Source of the DNA: JAJISG01 sp964347325
GTDB taxonomy: Archaea; Thermoplasmatota; Thermoplasmata; RBG-16-68-12; JAJISG01
Assembly (NCBI GenBank): GCA_964347325.1
Contig: CAYFYA010000006.1
Location: forward strand, 1-64,000
DNA: 64,000 nucleotides
Reading direction: 5' to 3'
Positions 8,992 to 16,761 of the stretch are shown piece by piece. Each line of letters opens with the position of its first letter. Position 1 is the first letter of the stretch. The position numbers and the translations under genes are program-made. The notes below the pieces were generated by a model that saw only the letters and a program-made list of their open reading frames with translations, was not told where the DNA came from and made no database searches.

Positions 8992-9017
8992 AAGGGGGCT
9001 TACTGCCGTCACCTGGC
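8992..9017 (+). repeat. Dispersed non-coding repeat, copy A
   Basis: Core AAGGGGGCTTACTGCCGTCA plus CCTGGC. It matches copy B (10045) at 25 of 26 positions. Similarity to B runs on for about 35 nt beyond the core (CTACT-TT-TCGGG-CGGATT). Here GTAAG and CCCT just upstream can pair with AGGG and CTTAC of the core to form a hairpin. Confidence 0.6.
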
Positions 9018-9249
9018 ACATGACCCCCCTACTATTCGTCGGGGACGGATTCATGCTAACCACCGGAGCGCATTGGGGCGGATCCGATTCCCCGGACCGA
9101 ACGACCTACCAGTATACTAGGTCCTGTGGATTGAGGCACGCCTCACCCCTGTCGTGTCGACGAAGAAGAGCTGCAGAGCCAGGTCCGTTGGATGCGTCGG
9201 GCGAGGGAAAGCCACCGAACATCCGAGCCGGATGGCTCCGCCAGTCCTA

Positions 9250-9289
9250 GTGCTAGATCTGGAGGACCGGTCCTCCTCGCAACTAGCAC
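9250..9289. terminator. Nested perfect inverted repeat, possible terminator or operator
   Basis: Outer arms GTGCTAG (9250-9256) and CTAGCAC (9283-9289) enclose the 16-bp palindrome GGAGGACCGGTCCTCC (9261-9276). It starts 77 nt after the stop codon of the minus-strand secreted-protein gene. No T-tract follows, so the terminator reading is tentative. Confidence 0.4.
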
Positions 9290-9365
9290 CCGTTGTGGTG
9301 CTGCTCCTCCGCCGCGACGCTCTACCGTATACGCTCGGTCCTGTTGAGTCAGCGCGCTTCACTGG

Positions 9366-9806
9366 CTACGGGACCACGCAGAACTCGTCGCCCTTTTCGA
9401 CCTGCACCGTCTCAGTCGAGAGATTAATCACAGTGACATGATGCGACCTGAACTTGGCACCGGACTCGTGCGTGAGCATATCGTTAAGCGTGAACGTCTC
9501 GATCTTTCCGTTGATGACTTGAGTGAGGTCCCCTCGCCCCTCGAACCCGTCACTCGTCGTGATTGTCCTGGGAATGCGGATGACAAAGCGGCCATTATGC
9601 TCGTGGATGATGAGCTCGCCGATCATTGTGACCGTGACCTCATCGCCTGTGCAAGGGTTCACGTCCGTGAATTCAATGAAGAACGGAATAGTGGTGGGTC
9701 GGTCCGCGGCGGCGAAACCTGACAGCCCGCCGAACGTGAGTCCCGCCACGGCTGCAACGAGGAGCACCCGACTAAGCGACCTTCTCCGCGATTCGCTAAT
9801 CCTAAT
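9366..9806 (-). CDS. Small secreted beta-rich protein, paralogue-like 1
   Basis: About 146 residues if translation begins at ATT 9806. The first standard start in frame, GTG at 9767, would drop the basic n-region (RISESRRRSLSR) of an otherwise typical signal peptide ending GFAAAD. GGAGGTG lies 7 nt before the ATT, the same layout as in the sister gene at 10745, which supports the longer form. The mature part is about 110 residues, rich in beta-strand pattern, with one Cys near its start (VNPCTGDEV) and one near its end (DEFCVV) that could pair. VNPCTGDEVTVT recalls a loosely related set of bacterial secreted proteins of unknown function. Its leader holds hairpin copy 2. Confidence 0.7.
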   Translation of the reverse strand: MRISESRRRSLSRVLLVAAVAGLTFGGLSGFAAADRPTTIPFFIEFTDVNPCTGDEVTVTMIGELIIHEHNGRFVIRIPRTITTSDGFEGRGDLTQVINGKIETFTLNDMLTHESGAKFRSHHVTVINLSTETVQVEKGDEFCVVP

Positions 9807-9852
9807 CGGAAATCACCTCCCCCCCGCTATGCGGGCCCTGGGTGCTTGTACC

Positions 9853-9869
9853 GCGCCCCTCCTCGGCGC
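9853..9869 (-). promoter_or_regulatory. Hairpin leader motif, copy 2
   Basis: Minus strand GCGCCGAGGAGGGGCGC: stem GCGCC/GGCGC with a purine loop GAGGAGG, followed by GGTACAAGCACCC. It begins a few nucleotides after the transcript start (about 9874) predicted from TATA-like CTTATCATG at 9895-9903. Confidence 0.6.
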
Positions 9870-10044
9870 CCCCGTGGGACCTGATAGCAAGTTACATGAT
9901 AAGCCTATCGACATTCTGTTTCTTGATAATACGTGCAGTTGCACCCCGCGTTCGAATGCATGGGACGCCCAGGGTGATGTCTAGCGCCTGCGGATAAGCG
10001 GAGTTCATCAGCTGGTGACCGATTGGGGTGCCAGACATAGCCAG

Positions 10045-10070
10045 AAGGGGGCTTACTGCCGTGACCTGGC
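10045..10070 (+). repeat. Dispersed non-coding repeat, copy B
   Basis: Core AAGGGGGCTTACTGCCGTGA plus CCTGGC, preceded by CCAG. Shared with copy C upstream is an octamer GTTCATCA at nearly the same distance (37-38 nt). In B, CCGATT and AATCGG flank the core and can pair, as can GCCAG and CTGGC, so a structured RNA is possible. Confidence 0.6.
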
Positions 10071-10262
10071 CCCGCTTACTGTTAATCGGGCCGGATTATT
10101 GTTCGTTGCATAGCCAGATCTGGGGATCAGAGTGCCCGGCGCTGGACGATTCCATGAGCGCTGCACTGCCAGCCAGAGGGAGACCCGGTAGGCGCAAGGC
10201 TATGCCTTTCGCGTGAAGGAAGGTTGCCAGATCCCGAGGAGGTAGGTCCACCTACTGCCTCC

Positions 10263-10745
10263 CTATCGGAGGTGGGCGCACAGGAGATCAGGATTGTGCA
10301 AGGCCTCCTGGTGTCCGGCCTCGAAGATGAGGCCTTCGGTGAAGCTGAAGACCACCCGGCCCGTGTCCTGGATGACGATCCCCTCGCCCTGGATGACCAC
10401 GTTGAAGACGGCTCCCACGGTGGTTTCCGTCTCCTCTACCATGTCGACGAAGACGGAAACGGCGGGATGCTCTACCGAGCTCGCTCCCGAGTCCAGGTTC
10501 GTGCGCACAACCGTTCCGTGAACATGGAGTTGGATGTCGGTCAGCTCGCCCTCCCCGTCGAAGAAGAGGAGCACCAAGACGTCCAGGACGCGATCCTCCC
10601 GCAGGGTGTAATCCCCGCAATCGAGATCGACGATTTCCTCGATGACGAAGCGTTCCGTCACGGGCTTTGCGGCGGTTGCTGGCATGACGGTCAAGGCCAA
10701 CAGGAGCAAGCCGAGTCCTCCAGCCATCAGCGGTGCGAACTTCAT
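10263..10745 (-). CDS. Small secreted beta-rich protein, paralogue-like 2
   Basis: 160 residues from the ATG at 10745; a GTG directly before it is equally placed behind GGAGGAGGTGA. Residues 1-25 form a clear signal peptide (MKFAPLMAGGLGLLLLALTV then ATAAKP). The mature protein is acidic, beta-rich, with one early Cys (DLDCGDYT) and one late Cys (DLLCAHL), the same layout as the protein ending at 9366, though sequence similarity is low. Function is unknown; export and a disulfide are inferred. The gene is divergent from the STAND regulator, with hairpin leader copy 3 at its transcript start. Confidence 0.75.
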   Translation of the reverse strand: MKFAPLMAGGLGLLLLALTVMPATAAKPVTERFVIEEIVDLDCGDYTLREDRVLDVLVLLFFDGEGELTDIQLHVHGTVVRTNLDSGASSVEHPAVSVFVDMVEETETTVGAVFNVVIQGEGIVIQDTGRVVFSFTEGLIFEAGHQEALHNPDLLCAHLR

Positions 10746-10793
10746 CACTCTGTATTCACCTCCTCCCCTGGCGGGGTCTTGGGCATTTGTACC

Positions 10794-10810
10794 GCGCCCC
10801 TCCTCGGCGC
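10794..10810 (-). promoter_or_regulatory. Hairpin leader motif, copy 3
   Basis: Minus strand GCGCCGAGGAGGGGCGC, identical to copy 2 in the hairpin, followed by GGTACAAATGCCC. TATA-like ACTTATCT (about 10835-10842) predicts transcription start near 10812, two nucleotides before the hairpin. Confidence 0.6.
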
Positions 10811-10951
10811 TGCAACGTCGCGCGACCTCCACCCAGATAAGTGACCCTTAGGAATCCCACTGGGACTCCTATCCTATTCGAAGGACTGTGCGTAACATTC
10901 TTACCGTCACACTTCGTTGAACACGCGGGAGGGGGTTCGGCGCAACTCACC

Positions 10952-13771
10952 GTGAAGGAGCGGACACTCCTTTACCTGCTGGACCTCATGAAGCACTCGG
11001 ATTCCTTCGAGGTCCCGCCCGAGATGACGCAGCAGGGCATCTCGCGCGCCGCATGGTTCGACCTCCGCCACTTCTCTCAGTACATTCGCCCCCTTCTAGA
11101 CGACGGACTCGTGAGCGAGCGGAGGTCACACGTTGTGGGAATCCGCCAGCGACGGAAGGTCTACGACCTCACGGAGCGGGGGAAACTCAAAGCCGTCCAG
11201 ATGCGGGAGAGGCTGAAGGCGGAGACGGTACAGGTGCAGGGGGCCTCGGGCCTTCGGGAGACAACCGTGGGCGAGGTCCTCGAGGACGCACGCGGTCGCG
11301 CGTCAATCCTCGACATCCTTCGCCAGTCCCTGGAGACTGGAATCGTCGAACCAGCTGCCTGGGGACCTCCGGAAGCGGGCTTCTTGGAGATGGTTTCCGA
11401 GGCGCCGCGGGTCGGACGATTCATCGGGCGGGAGACCGAGCTTGAGGAGTTGACGAGGGGGGAGGGAAAGCCTCGCATTTTCATCGTGCGCGGAATAGCT
11501 GGCATTGGGAAAACCTGGTTGGCGACGAAGGCGTGCGAGATTCTCCGCGGTCACCAAAACATCCTGTGGCACCGGGTGCGACCCTGGGATCGTCCTGAAT
11601 CGATCCTCGCTAGGCTCGCCACCTTCCTGGCCGCCCTCGGGAAGCCTGGCCTGCGCTCCGTCCTTTCCCGGGGCGAGGTCGGCCTGGCACGACGTGTCCT
11701 GCGGAAGGATCTTGCGACGACCGAGTCCATGCTGGTGTTCGACGACGTGCACGTGGCCTCACCCGAAGTTCTGTCACTCTTCGGGTACCTGAAGGAGGTG
11801 ATCGCAGATTCGTCTGGAGTCCGGATGCTCGTCCTCAGCCGAACGAGGCTTCCGTTCTACGACCGAAGTGACGTAGTGCTCAAGGGCCGGGTTGCAGAAA
11901 TCGAGCTTGCTGGTTTGAAAACATCCGAAATCCAGACCTTCTTGGGTAGGGAGGTGAGGTCCCTTCCCCTCTTGAACGTCGGCCGACTGCTCGGGGGGCA
12001 CCCGCTTCTGTTGGAGCTTGCTCGCGCGGCGAATCGCGCCTCCTCCGACCCCGAGTACTTCAGGGACGCCCGTCTCTTCCTTGAGGAGCAGGTGTACAAC
12101 GAGCTGTCTGGACGCGAGCGGATGGCGATGAAACTCGCCTCCCTGTACTCCGTCCCAGTGCCCCGCGCGGCCCTCTTCGTGTCGCCCGATGTCTCCCAAG
12201 ACCTCGTCCTGTCCCTCCGGGACAAATCACTACTGCGGGACGTAGGAGAGAATCGGTTCGAGGTACATGACACAATCCGCGAGTTCTTCGTAGGAACGCT
12301 GACTCCCAACGAGCGACGACGGTTGAGTGCTTCTGCCGTGGACTACCTTCGCTCTTGGGCGGCGGAGTTGGAGGAATCTCGGGATTTTCAGGATCGCGTG
12401 AAGTGTCTTTCAAATGCTCTCGAAATAGCGCCGCCTGAGTCGCGGCCCGAACTCTTCGAGGACGTCGGCGATGCCAACCTCCAGCTGGGGGATCTCCCGT
12501 CCGCCGTGGTTGCATACAAGGAGGCCCTGACGCGAGCAGGAGAGGCTGAATTCGTGGCTCGGCTGCATCGAAAGACGGCTTCAGCCCTCGGGCGCCGAGG
12601 GGATGTCACTCCAGCGTTGGAGGAAGCGGAACGAGGACTCGCTGCGGTTGGAGGACACATCTCGGCCGAGGAAGGCTGGCTCGCTCTACTCAAGGCCCGC
12701 TTTCTAATGGATCAAGGTCGCGGATGGCAGGAGGCCAGACCCTTGACCGAGTCTGCTCTCACTGTCTTCCGAAAGCTTGAGGAGCGGCGCGGTCAGGTGG
12801 AGGCTCTCGTTCAACTCGCATTGTTCGTGGTGCACTCCTTTCATCTCAATCCTGAAGGAGAGCACGAAGAGTCATCCATTGCCGAACGGCTAATACAGGA
12901 AGCATCCGGCATTTCGGAGGAACTCGGGGATGAGGGGCTCTCCCTTGAGGTTCGTCTCATGCTTGTGCACTACTACACGCAGCACACTGCGGGCGAGGCA
13001 CACCGAGCGGAAGAACACATTGCGGCCATTGAGCGCGTTGGGACGACGACGAAGGAACCCACTGTTCTGCTAATGGCCCTCCTGCTCAGGGGGTGGTACG
13101 AGCTCGAATTCCGGGCGGAGTGTGCAGTTGTCAACACCCTCTTTCAGGATGCGATTGCCCTTGCCCGCAAGACACACGACGTGGCGGCGCTTGCGTCGGC
13201 TACTGCAGGCCTCGCGCTTCTATCGTTCTTCCAGGGGCGAATCGCGGAATGCCGTACGGCGTTGTGGCGGTGGCTTCATGCAACCCACCGGCTGGGTGTG
13301 AGGAACTTGATCGGCGTACCCGGCCGCTTGACTACCCCCGACGAAGCCCAATGGCATATAGCGGAGTGCTCTCTCCTTCTGGAGGACCTGGCAGGATTCC
13401 ATGGCGTGGAGAGGTTCTTCAGGGAATCCAAACCGGTGCTCAACTTCGTAAATGCGGTCCGAGCCATCGGACTTCTGCTCGCGGGTCACCTCACCGAGTC
13501 CTTACGACTGTTTGAGGAAGCGGAACGATACTCGGAACGACAGTGGCGCGTTGCTCCCGGTTCCCATCTGTACGCGCATGTGGTTTACTTCTACCATGGC
13601 GTTGTGCTCTTGGCCGTGGGCCATACTCGGGAAGGAGCTGAGCGAATCTCCCGTGCTAGACAGATTCTCTCCGATTGCGGCCTTAAGGCCCATTTGGCCG
13701 TCTTGCCGGAACACGAACGGCGGCTTGGTGAGGTGTTCCGGAAGCACCTGCAGGGTCGAGCAGCCCCTTAA
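10952..13771 (+). CDS. STAND NTPase with N-terminal winged helix and TPR-like repeats
   Basis: 939 residues from GTG 10952; the frame is open to a GTG at 10841, but that lies in the promoter of the divergent gene. Domains: a winged-helix DNA-binding region (about 1-80, KERTLLYLLDLM to RRKVYDLTERG); a linker; a STAND/NACHT-like NTPase with FIGRETELEEL before the P-loop GIAGIGKT (about 181-188) and Walker B MLVFDDVH (about 260-267); a second winged helix (about 385-430); and a helical C-terminal half with TPR-like repeats. Such proteins hold inactive ADP and open when the repeat region senses a ligand. The DNA-binding head suggests a ligand-gated transcription factor, not a killing effector. 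Its neighbours are the two small secreted proteins. Confidence 0.85.
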   Translation: MKERTLLYLLDLMKHSDSFEVPPEMTQQGISRAAWFDLRHFSQYIRPLLDDGLVSERRSHVVGIRQRRKVYDLTERGKLKAVQMRERLKAETVQVQGASGLRETTVGEVLEDARGRASILDILRQSLETGIVEPAAWGPPEAGFLEMVSEAPRVGRFIGRETELEELTRGEGKPRIFIVRGIAGIGKTWLATKACEILRGHQNILWHRVRPWDRPESILARLATFLAALGKPGLRSVLSRGEVGLARRVLRKDLATTESMLVFDDVHVASPEVLSLFGYLKEVIADSSGVRMLVLSRTRLPFYDRSDVVLKGRVAEIELAGLKTSEIQTFLGREVRSLPLLNVGRLLGGHPLLLELARAANRASSDPEYFRDARLFLEEQVYNELSGRERMAMKLASLYSVPVPRAALFVSPDVSQDLVLSLRDKSLLRDVGENRFEVHDTIREFFVGTLTPNERRRLSASAVDYLRSWAAELEESRDFQDRVKCLSNALEIAPPESRPELFEDVGDANLQLGDLPSAVVAYKEALTRAGEAEFVARLHRKTASALGRRGDVTPALEEAERGLAAVGGHISAEEGWLALLKARFLMDQGRGWQEARPLTESALTVFRKLEERRGQVEALVQLALFVVHSFHLNPEGEHEESSIAERLIQEASGISEELGDEGLSLEVRLMLVHYYTQHTAGEAHRAEEHIAAIERVGTTTKEPTVLLMALLLRGWYELEFRAECAVVNTLFQDAIALARKTHDVAALASATAGLALLSFFQGRIAECRTALWRWLHATHRLGVRNLIGVPGRLTTPDEAQWHIAECSLLLEDLAGFHGVERFFRESKPVLNFVNAVRAIGLLLAGHLTESLRLFEEAERYSERQWRVAPGSHLYAHVVYFYHGVVLLAVGHTREGAERISRARQILSDCGLKAHLAVLPEHERRLGEVFRKHLQGRAAP

Positions 13772-14178
13772 GGGAAGATCTCCGTTCGGCACCGGCCAGA
13801 GGAGTGAGCGAAGGAATGCCCAGGTCAACGGGAAGATTCAGGCTTTCTCAGATGGCCGACCCGTTGATGAGCATAGTTCATCAAAGAGCCCATCTTCCGG
13901 TCCATGGGACTACCAGAAGGGGGCTTACGGCCGTGACCTGTCACACGATGCCCTTTACCTAGCAGCCCCTGCCCAGAGCGAGGAAGTAGTGGACCCACCG
14001 GGAGTCGTCCCCGGGGCTTCCGCCTATTTCGAGAGACACTAGGTGTCCCGCCTTGCGAAGGCCGCGACTTCCGCTGATCTATCGGCGCATATAGCTCTCT
14101 CATTCCCATGATGTCCATCCTGCAAGGGAAGCCCTAGGTCTGTGGGCTTGGTTCCCAGACTCTAAGCCGAGAGAGGAA
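13772..14178. other. Intergenic region with repeat copy C
   Basis: About 400 bp between the STAND gene and tRNA-Thr. It holds repeat copy C at 13917-13942. Nothing else is recognised; the frames across it have Arg/Pro/Ser-rich shadow composition. Confidence 0.5.
13917..13942 (+). repeat. Dispersed non-coding repeat, copy C
   Basis: Core AAGGGGGCTTACGGCCGTGA plus CCTGTC, preceded by CCAG as in copy B and by GTTCATCA 37 nt upstream of that CCAG. It differs from copy B at two core positions. Confidence 0.6.
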
Positions 14179-14302
14179 GCCGTTGGGGGGATTCGAACCC
14201 CCGGCCTACGCCTTCCTGGGGGAGAGGGGCTACGTCTAAAGAACCTGACACTCTCCCTCTCGCCTTACCAAGGCGTCGCTCTACCGGCTGAGCCACAACG
14301 GC
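14179..14302 (-). tRNA. tRNA-Thr (GGT) with a canonical 52-nt intron
   Basis: Acceptor GCCGTTG pairs with CAACGGC; D-arm GCTC/GAGC; anticodon stem ACGCC/GGCGT with loop TTGGTAA (anticodon GGT); T-arm GGGGG-TTCGAAT-CCCCC. The anticodon stem closes only if 14214-14265 is removed, which is the canonical archaeal intron site between positions 37 and 38. AAGGCG occurs at both junctions and the intron can pair internally (GAGGGAGAG with CTCTCCC), as expected for a bulge-helix-bulge. A minus-strand TATA-like TCTATAAGG lies near 14332-14340. CCA is not encoded. Confidence 0.95.
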
Positions 14303-14401
14303 ATGCACAAGACCTCATCAAACAAGCCCTCTCCTTATAGATTTGCCGAGGAGGGTCTGGCCTGCCTACAGTTAAGTAAGGGCACCATTCATTATCGGAC
14401 C

Positions 14402-16270
14402 ATGAAGGAGGCCCTGACGAGCTTCGACATCCGAGTCCTCTCAAGGGAACTCTCCGAGATCCAGGGAGCCTACTTAGACAAAGTCTACCAGAGGGGCTCC
14501 TCCTTCGTACTGAAGTTCAACCTCCCCAGAGTCGGGCGACGAGAGGTTTACATAGAGCCTGGAAAGTGGCTGTACGTCGGGAAAGATCTGGAGAAGGGGC
14601 CAGAACCGCCCGCTCTGGCGCAGAGCCTGCGGAAGGTCCTGAGCAACGCAGTTCTCCGAGAGGTCACCCAGCGGGGATTCGACAGGATAGTCTCACTCCG
14701 GTTCGAACGGGAAGCGGAGTACACCCTCGTCCTTGAGATGTTCGGGAGCGGAAACCTCGTCCTCTTGAGGGACACCGAGGTGATGCACGCCTTCCGATAC
14801 GGCAAGTGGAAGACCCGAGAGGTCCGGAGAGGGCGTACCTATCTCCCCCCACCCGCCTTCACCGATCCTACTGACCTGGATCTGGAACACTTCAAGGAGA
14901 TTCTTGGAGACCGCCAAGGTGCCCTGGTGAGAGTTCTTGCATCGGGATTGGGACTGGGAGGACTCTACGCTGAGGAGACCTGCTTGAGGGCTGGCGTCTC
15001 GAAGGAGACCCCGGTACGGCGACTCGGAACAGATGAGATTGAGGCCGTTTTCGAGGCAATATCCGGGCTGCTGGATCAACTGGAGAGCCCCCAGCCTCAG
15101 GTCGTCCTGGAGGGAACGCCCGTGGACGTGATCCCCTTCCCTCTGCACGTCTATGAGGGTCGTGAGAGCAAGGAGTTCTCCACCATGAGCGAGGCGATAA
15201 AGCTGTTCGTTGAGTCATTAGGGCGGGAGAAGCCCGTTGATGAGACTGCGGAGAAGCTGGGGAGGCGCATCAGGAGGCAAGAGGCCGCCTTGCGGGACAT
15301 GGAGGCCGAGATCGAGAGACTTGGGATGGCGGCCGACTACCTCTACGGCGACTACCAGAAGGTGGACAGGCTCCTGAGGTCTGCCCGAGAGGGGACACTC
15401 CTTGACGGGGTGGACAGGGTTAAGAGAGTACTTCGAATCGAGTCGCAGGACGTCGAATTGGAGCTCGACTACGAGCTGGATGTGGATCAGAACGCCAAGC
15501 TCCTCTACGAGACGAGAAAGGTCCTTATGAACAAAGTCGTCGGCGTGCGAAGGGCCCTAGAGGAGAGTCGTGAAGGCCTGGACAGGGCGCAGACTGCAGG
15601 CCCGCGGTTGGTGGAGAAGCCACGCTTCAGGACCCCCAAGAGGTTCTGGTTTGATGCCTATCGTTGGAGCCTCACCAGCGGGGGCTACCTAATCCTCGGG
15701 GGCCGCGATGCCCGGTCCAATGAGAAGCTCGTCAGGAAACATCTGGAACCCGGGGACAGATACTGCCATGCAGATCTAACCGGAGCCCCCAGCGTCATCC
15801 TCAAGGACGGATCGAAGGCGAGTGAGGAGGACCTGAAGGAAGCGTGTCGGTTCGCACTCGTCTTCTCGAAGGCTTGGAAGGCAGGTGTGGGGTCCGGGAG
15901 CGCCTACTGGGTTACGCCGGAACAGGTGAGCAAGACAGCGCAGAGCGGAGAGTACCTGCGGACAGGATCCTTCGTCATCCGCGGCCGGCGTAACTACTTC
16001 CACAATCTCTCCCTGGCACTGGGGGTCGGTCTCGTCGAACGAGAGGGGGTCCAGAGAGTCATCTCAGCCGACCCCTCGACCATGAAGAAGTTGGCGGACT
16101 CCTACGTTGTCTTGGAGCCGGCCGGGGTCCTCGGACGTGCTATCTTGGTCCGGCACTTGTCCGAGGCCTTCCAGGTACCGCCGGAGGAGGTGGACAGGGT
16201 CCTCCCTGCCGGCGAGTTTGTGCTTCGCCTGTCGCGGGGCCTGGAACTCCGTCTCGGTGAGAAGGATTAA
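14402..16270 (+). CDS. rqcH: RqcH/NEMF family ribosome quality-control protein
   Basis: 622 residues with NFACT layout: NFACT-N (MKEALTSFDIRVLSRELSEI to about 190), a helical and coiled-coil middle (about 290-430, many Glu, Arg, Leu) and NFACT-R (about 440-540; FWFDAYRWSLTSGGYLILGG, then RDARSNEKLVRKHL). RqcH/Rqc2/NEMF proteins bind stalled large ribosomal subunits with peptidyl-tRNA and, in bacteria and eukaryotes, direct C-terminal tailing of the stuck chain. The open frame extends to 14303 across the tRNA promoter; the ATG at 14402 fits the family start and sits about 26 bp after GTTAAGTAAG, a weak TATA. It adds to the proteostasis theme of the next 13 kb. Confidence 0.93.
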   Translation: MKEALTSFDIRVLSRELSEIQGAYLDKVYQRGSSFVLKFNLPRVGRREVYIEPGKWLYVGKDLEKGPEPPALAQSLRKVLSNAVLREVTQRGFDRIVSLRFEREAEYTLVLEMFGSGNLVLLRDTEVMHAFRYGKWKTREVRRGRTYLPPPAFTDPTDLDLEHFKEILGDRQGALVRVLASGLGLGGLYAEETCLRAGVSKETPVRRLGTDEIEAVFEAISGLLDQLESPQPQVVLEGTPVDVIPFPLHVYEGRESKEFSTMSEAIKLFVESLGREKPVDETAEKLGRRIRRQEAALRDMEAEIERLGMAADYLYGDYQKVDRLLRSAREGTLLDGVDRVKRVLRIESQDVELELDYELDVDQNAKLLYETRKVLMNKVVGVRRALEESREGLDRAQTAGPRLVEKPRFRTPKRFWFDAYRWSLTSGGYLILGGRDARSNEKLVRKHLEPGDRYCHADLTGAPSVILKDGSKASEEDLKEACRFALVFSKAWKAGVGSGSAYWVTPEQVSKTAQSGEYLRTGSFVIRGRRNYFHNLSLALGVGLVEREGVQRVISADPSTMKKLADSYVVLEPAGVLGRAILVRHLSEAFQVPPEEVDRVLPAGEFVLRLSRGLELRLGEKD

Positions 16271-16313
16271 GGCGGGTTCCCCCTAGGCCAGACTAGGGAA
16301 GGAGGGAGGTCCG

Positions 16314-16761
16314 ATGACCCTATGACGAGCTTGACACAGAGATCATACGGCATCTCAACCAGAGTGGCAGGATGAGCTTCAGGGACATGGCGCATCAGCT
16401 GGGAGTCTCCACCAGCACAATCTCCTCCCGCGTGAAGCACATGGAGGATGACGGAGTCATCAGGGGTTACGCCCCTCTGGTGGACCAGCAGAAGGTGGGA
16501 TTCGACCTTCCCGTCGTCGTCGGCCTCCGCATTTCCAAGGGGAAGCTGCTCTAGGTTCAACGCGCCATCGCCAGGGACCCGCGGGTGTACGGTGTGTACG
16601 ACGTGACGGGGGAATGGGACTCCATCGTCATGGCGAGGTTTCGGAACACATCTGAGCTTGACGAATTCATCAAGGGAGTCCTCTCTCAGCAGTACGTGGA
16701 GAGGACCTACACTCAGGTGGTCCTCAACACCGTGAAAGACGAGAAGAGGGTGCTGCTCTAG
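16314..16761 (+). pseudogene. Lrp/AsnC family regulator, broken by a frameshift and an in-frame amber
   Basis: A full Lrp/AsnC protein can be read across two lesions. The Shine-Dalgarno GGAGGGAGGT is followed by ATG at 16314, but that frame stops after three codons; moving by one base gives DELDTEIIRHLNQSGRMSF and a helix-turn-helix (MAHQLGVSTSTISSRVKHME). The frame then meets TAG at 16552 after LRISKGKLL and goes on as VQRAIARDPRVYGVYDVTGE and the rest of the ligand domain, ending KDEKRVLL-stop at 16761. The amber is where the family usually has Glu, one base from GAG. Two independent lesions in an otherwise well kept sequence suggest a recent pseudogene or assembly errors. It ends at the stop of the convergent SPFH gene. 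Confidence 0.85.

Larger units (their letters stand above)
8739..9365. other. Intergenic region with repeat copy A and a nested palindrome
   Basis: About 625 bp without a recognised gene. From 8752 one frame reads through about 37 protein-like residues (DGIEPDVQPEQWTILDVGWF at its start) to a TGA near 8865, with no good start codon; it may be a gene remnant. Repeat copy A lies at 8992-9017 and a nested inverted repeat at 9250-9289, 3' of the secreted-protein gene that ends at 9366. Confidence 0.5.
9807..10262. other. Intergenic region with hairpin leader copy 2 and repeat copy B
   Basis: About 455 bp between two minus-strand secreted-protein genes. It contains the Shine-Dalgarno sequence, hairpin and TATA-like CTTATCATG (9895-9903) of the gene ending at 9366, then repeat copy B. 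No coding frame is convincing. Confidence 0.55.

Noticed and set aside
10003..10070. Box C/D guide RNA at repeat copy B
   Set aside because: The minus strand has TGATGA-like sequence, but no properly spaced box D or C'/D' pair, and the preceding base does not fit the box C consensus in both copies.
10841..10951. Upstream GTG start of the STAND gene
   Set aside because: It overlaps the promoter of the divergent secreted-protein gene and encodes no recognisable structure; kept only as an alternative.
13825..14118. Minus-strand 97-codon frame between STAND gene and tRNA-Thr
   Set aside because: Arg/Pro/Ser-rich composition, no ribosome site, and it runs over repeat copy C.
16552..16554. The in-frame TAG as a pyrrolysine or other recoded codon
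   Set aside because: The same gene also has a one-base frameshift near its start, the family has Glu at that site, and ordinary genes here end in TAG; decay or assembly error is simpler.
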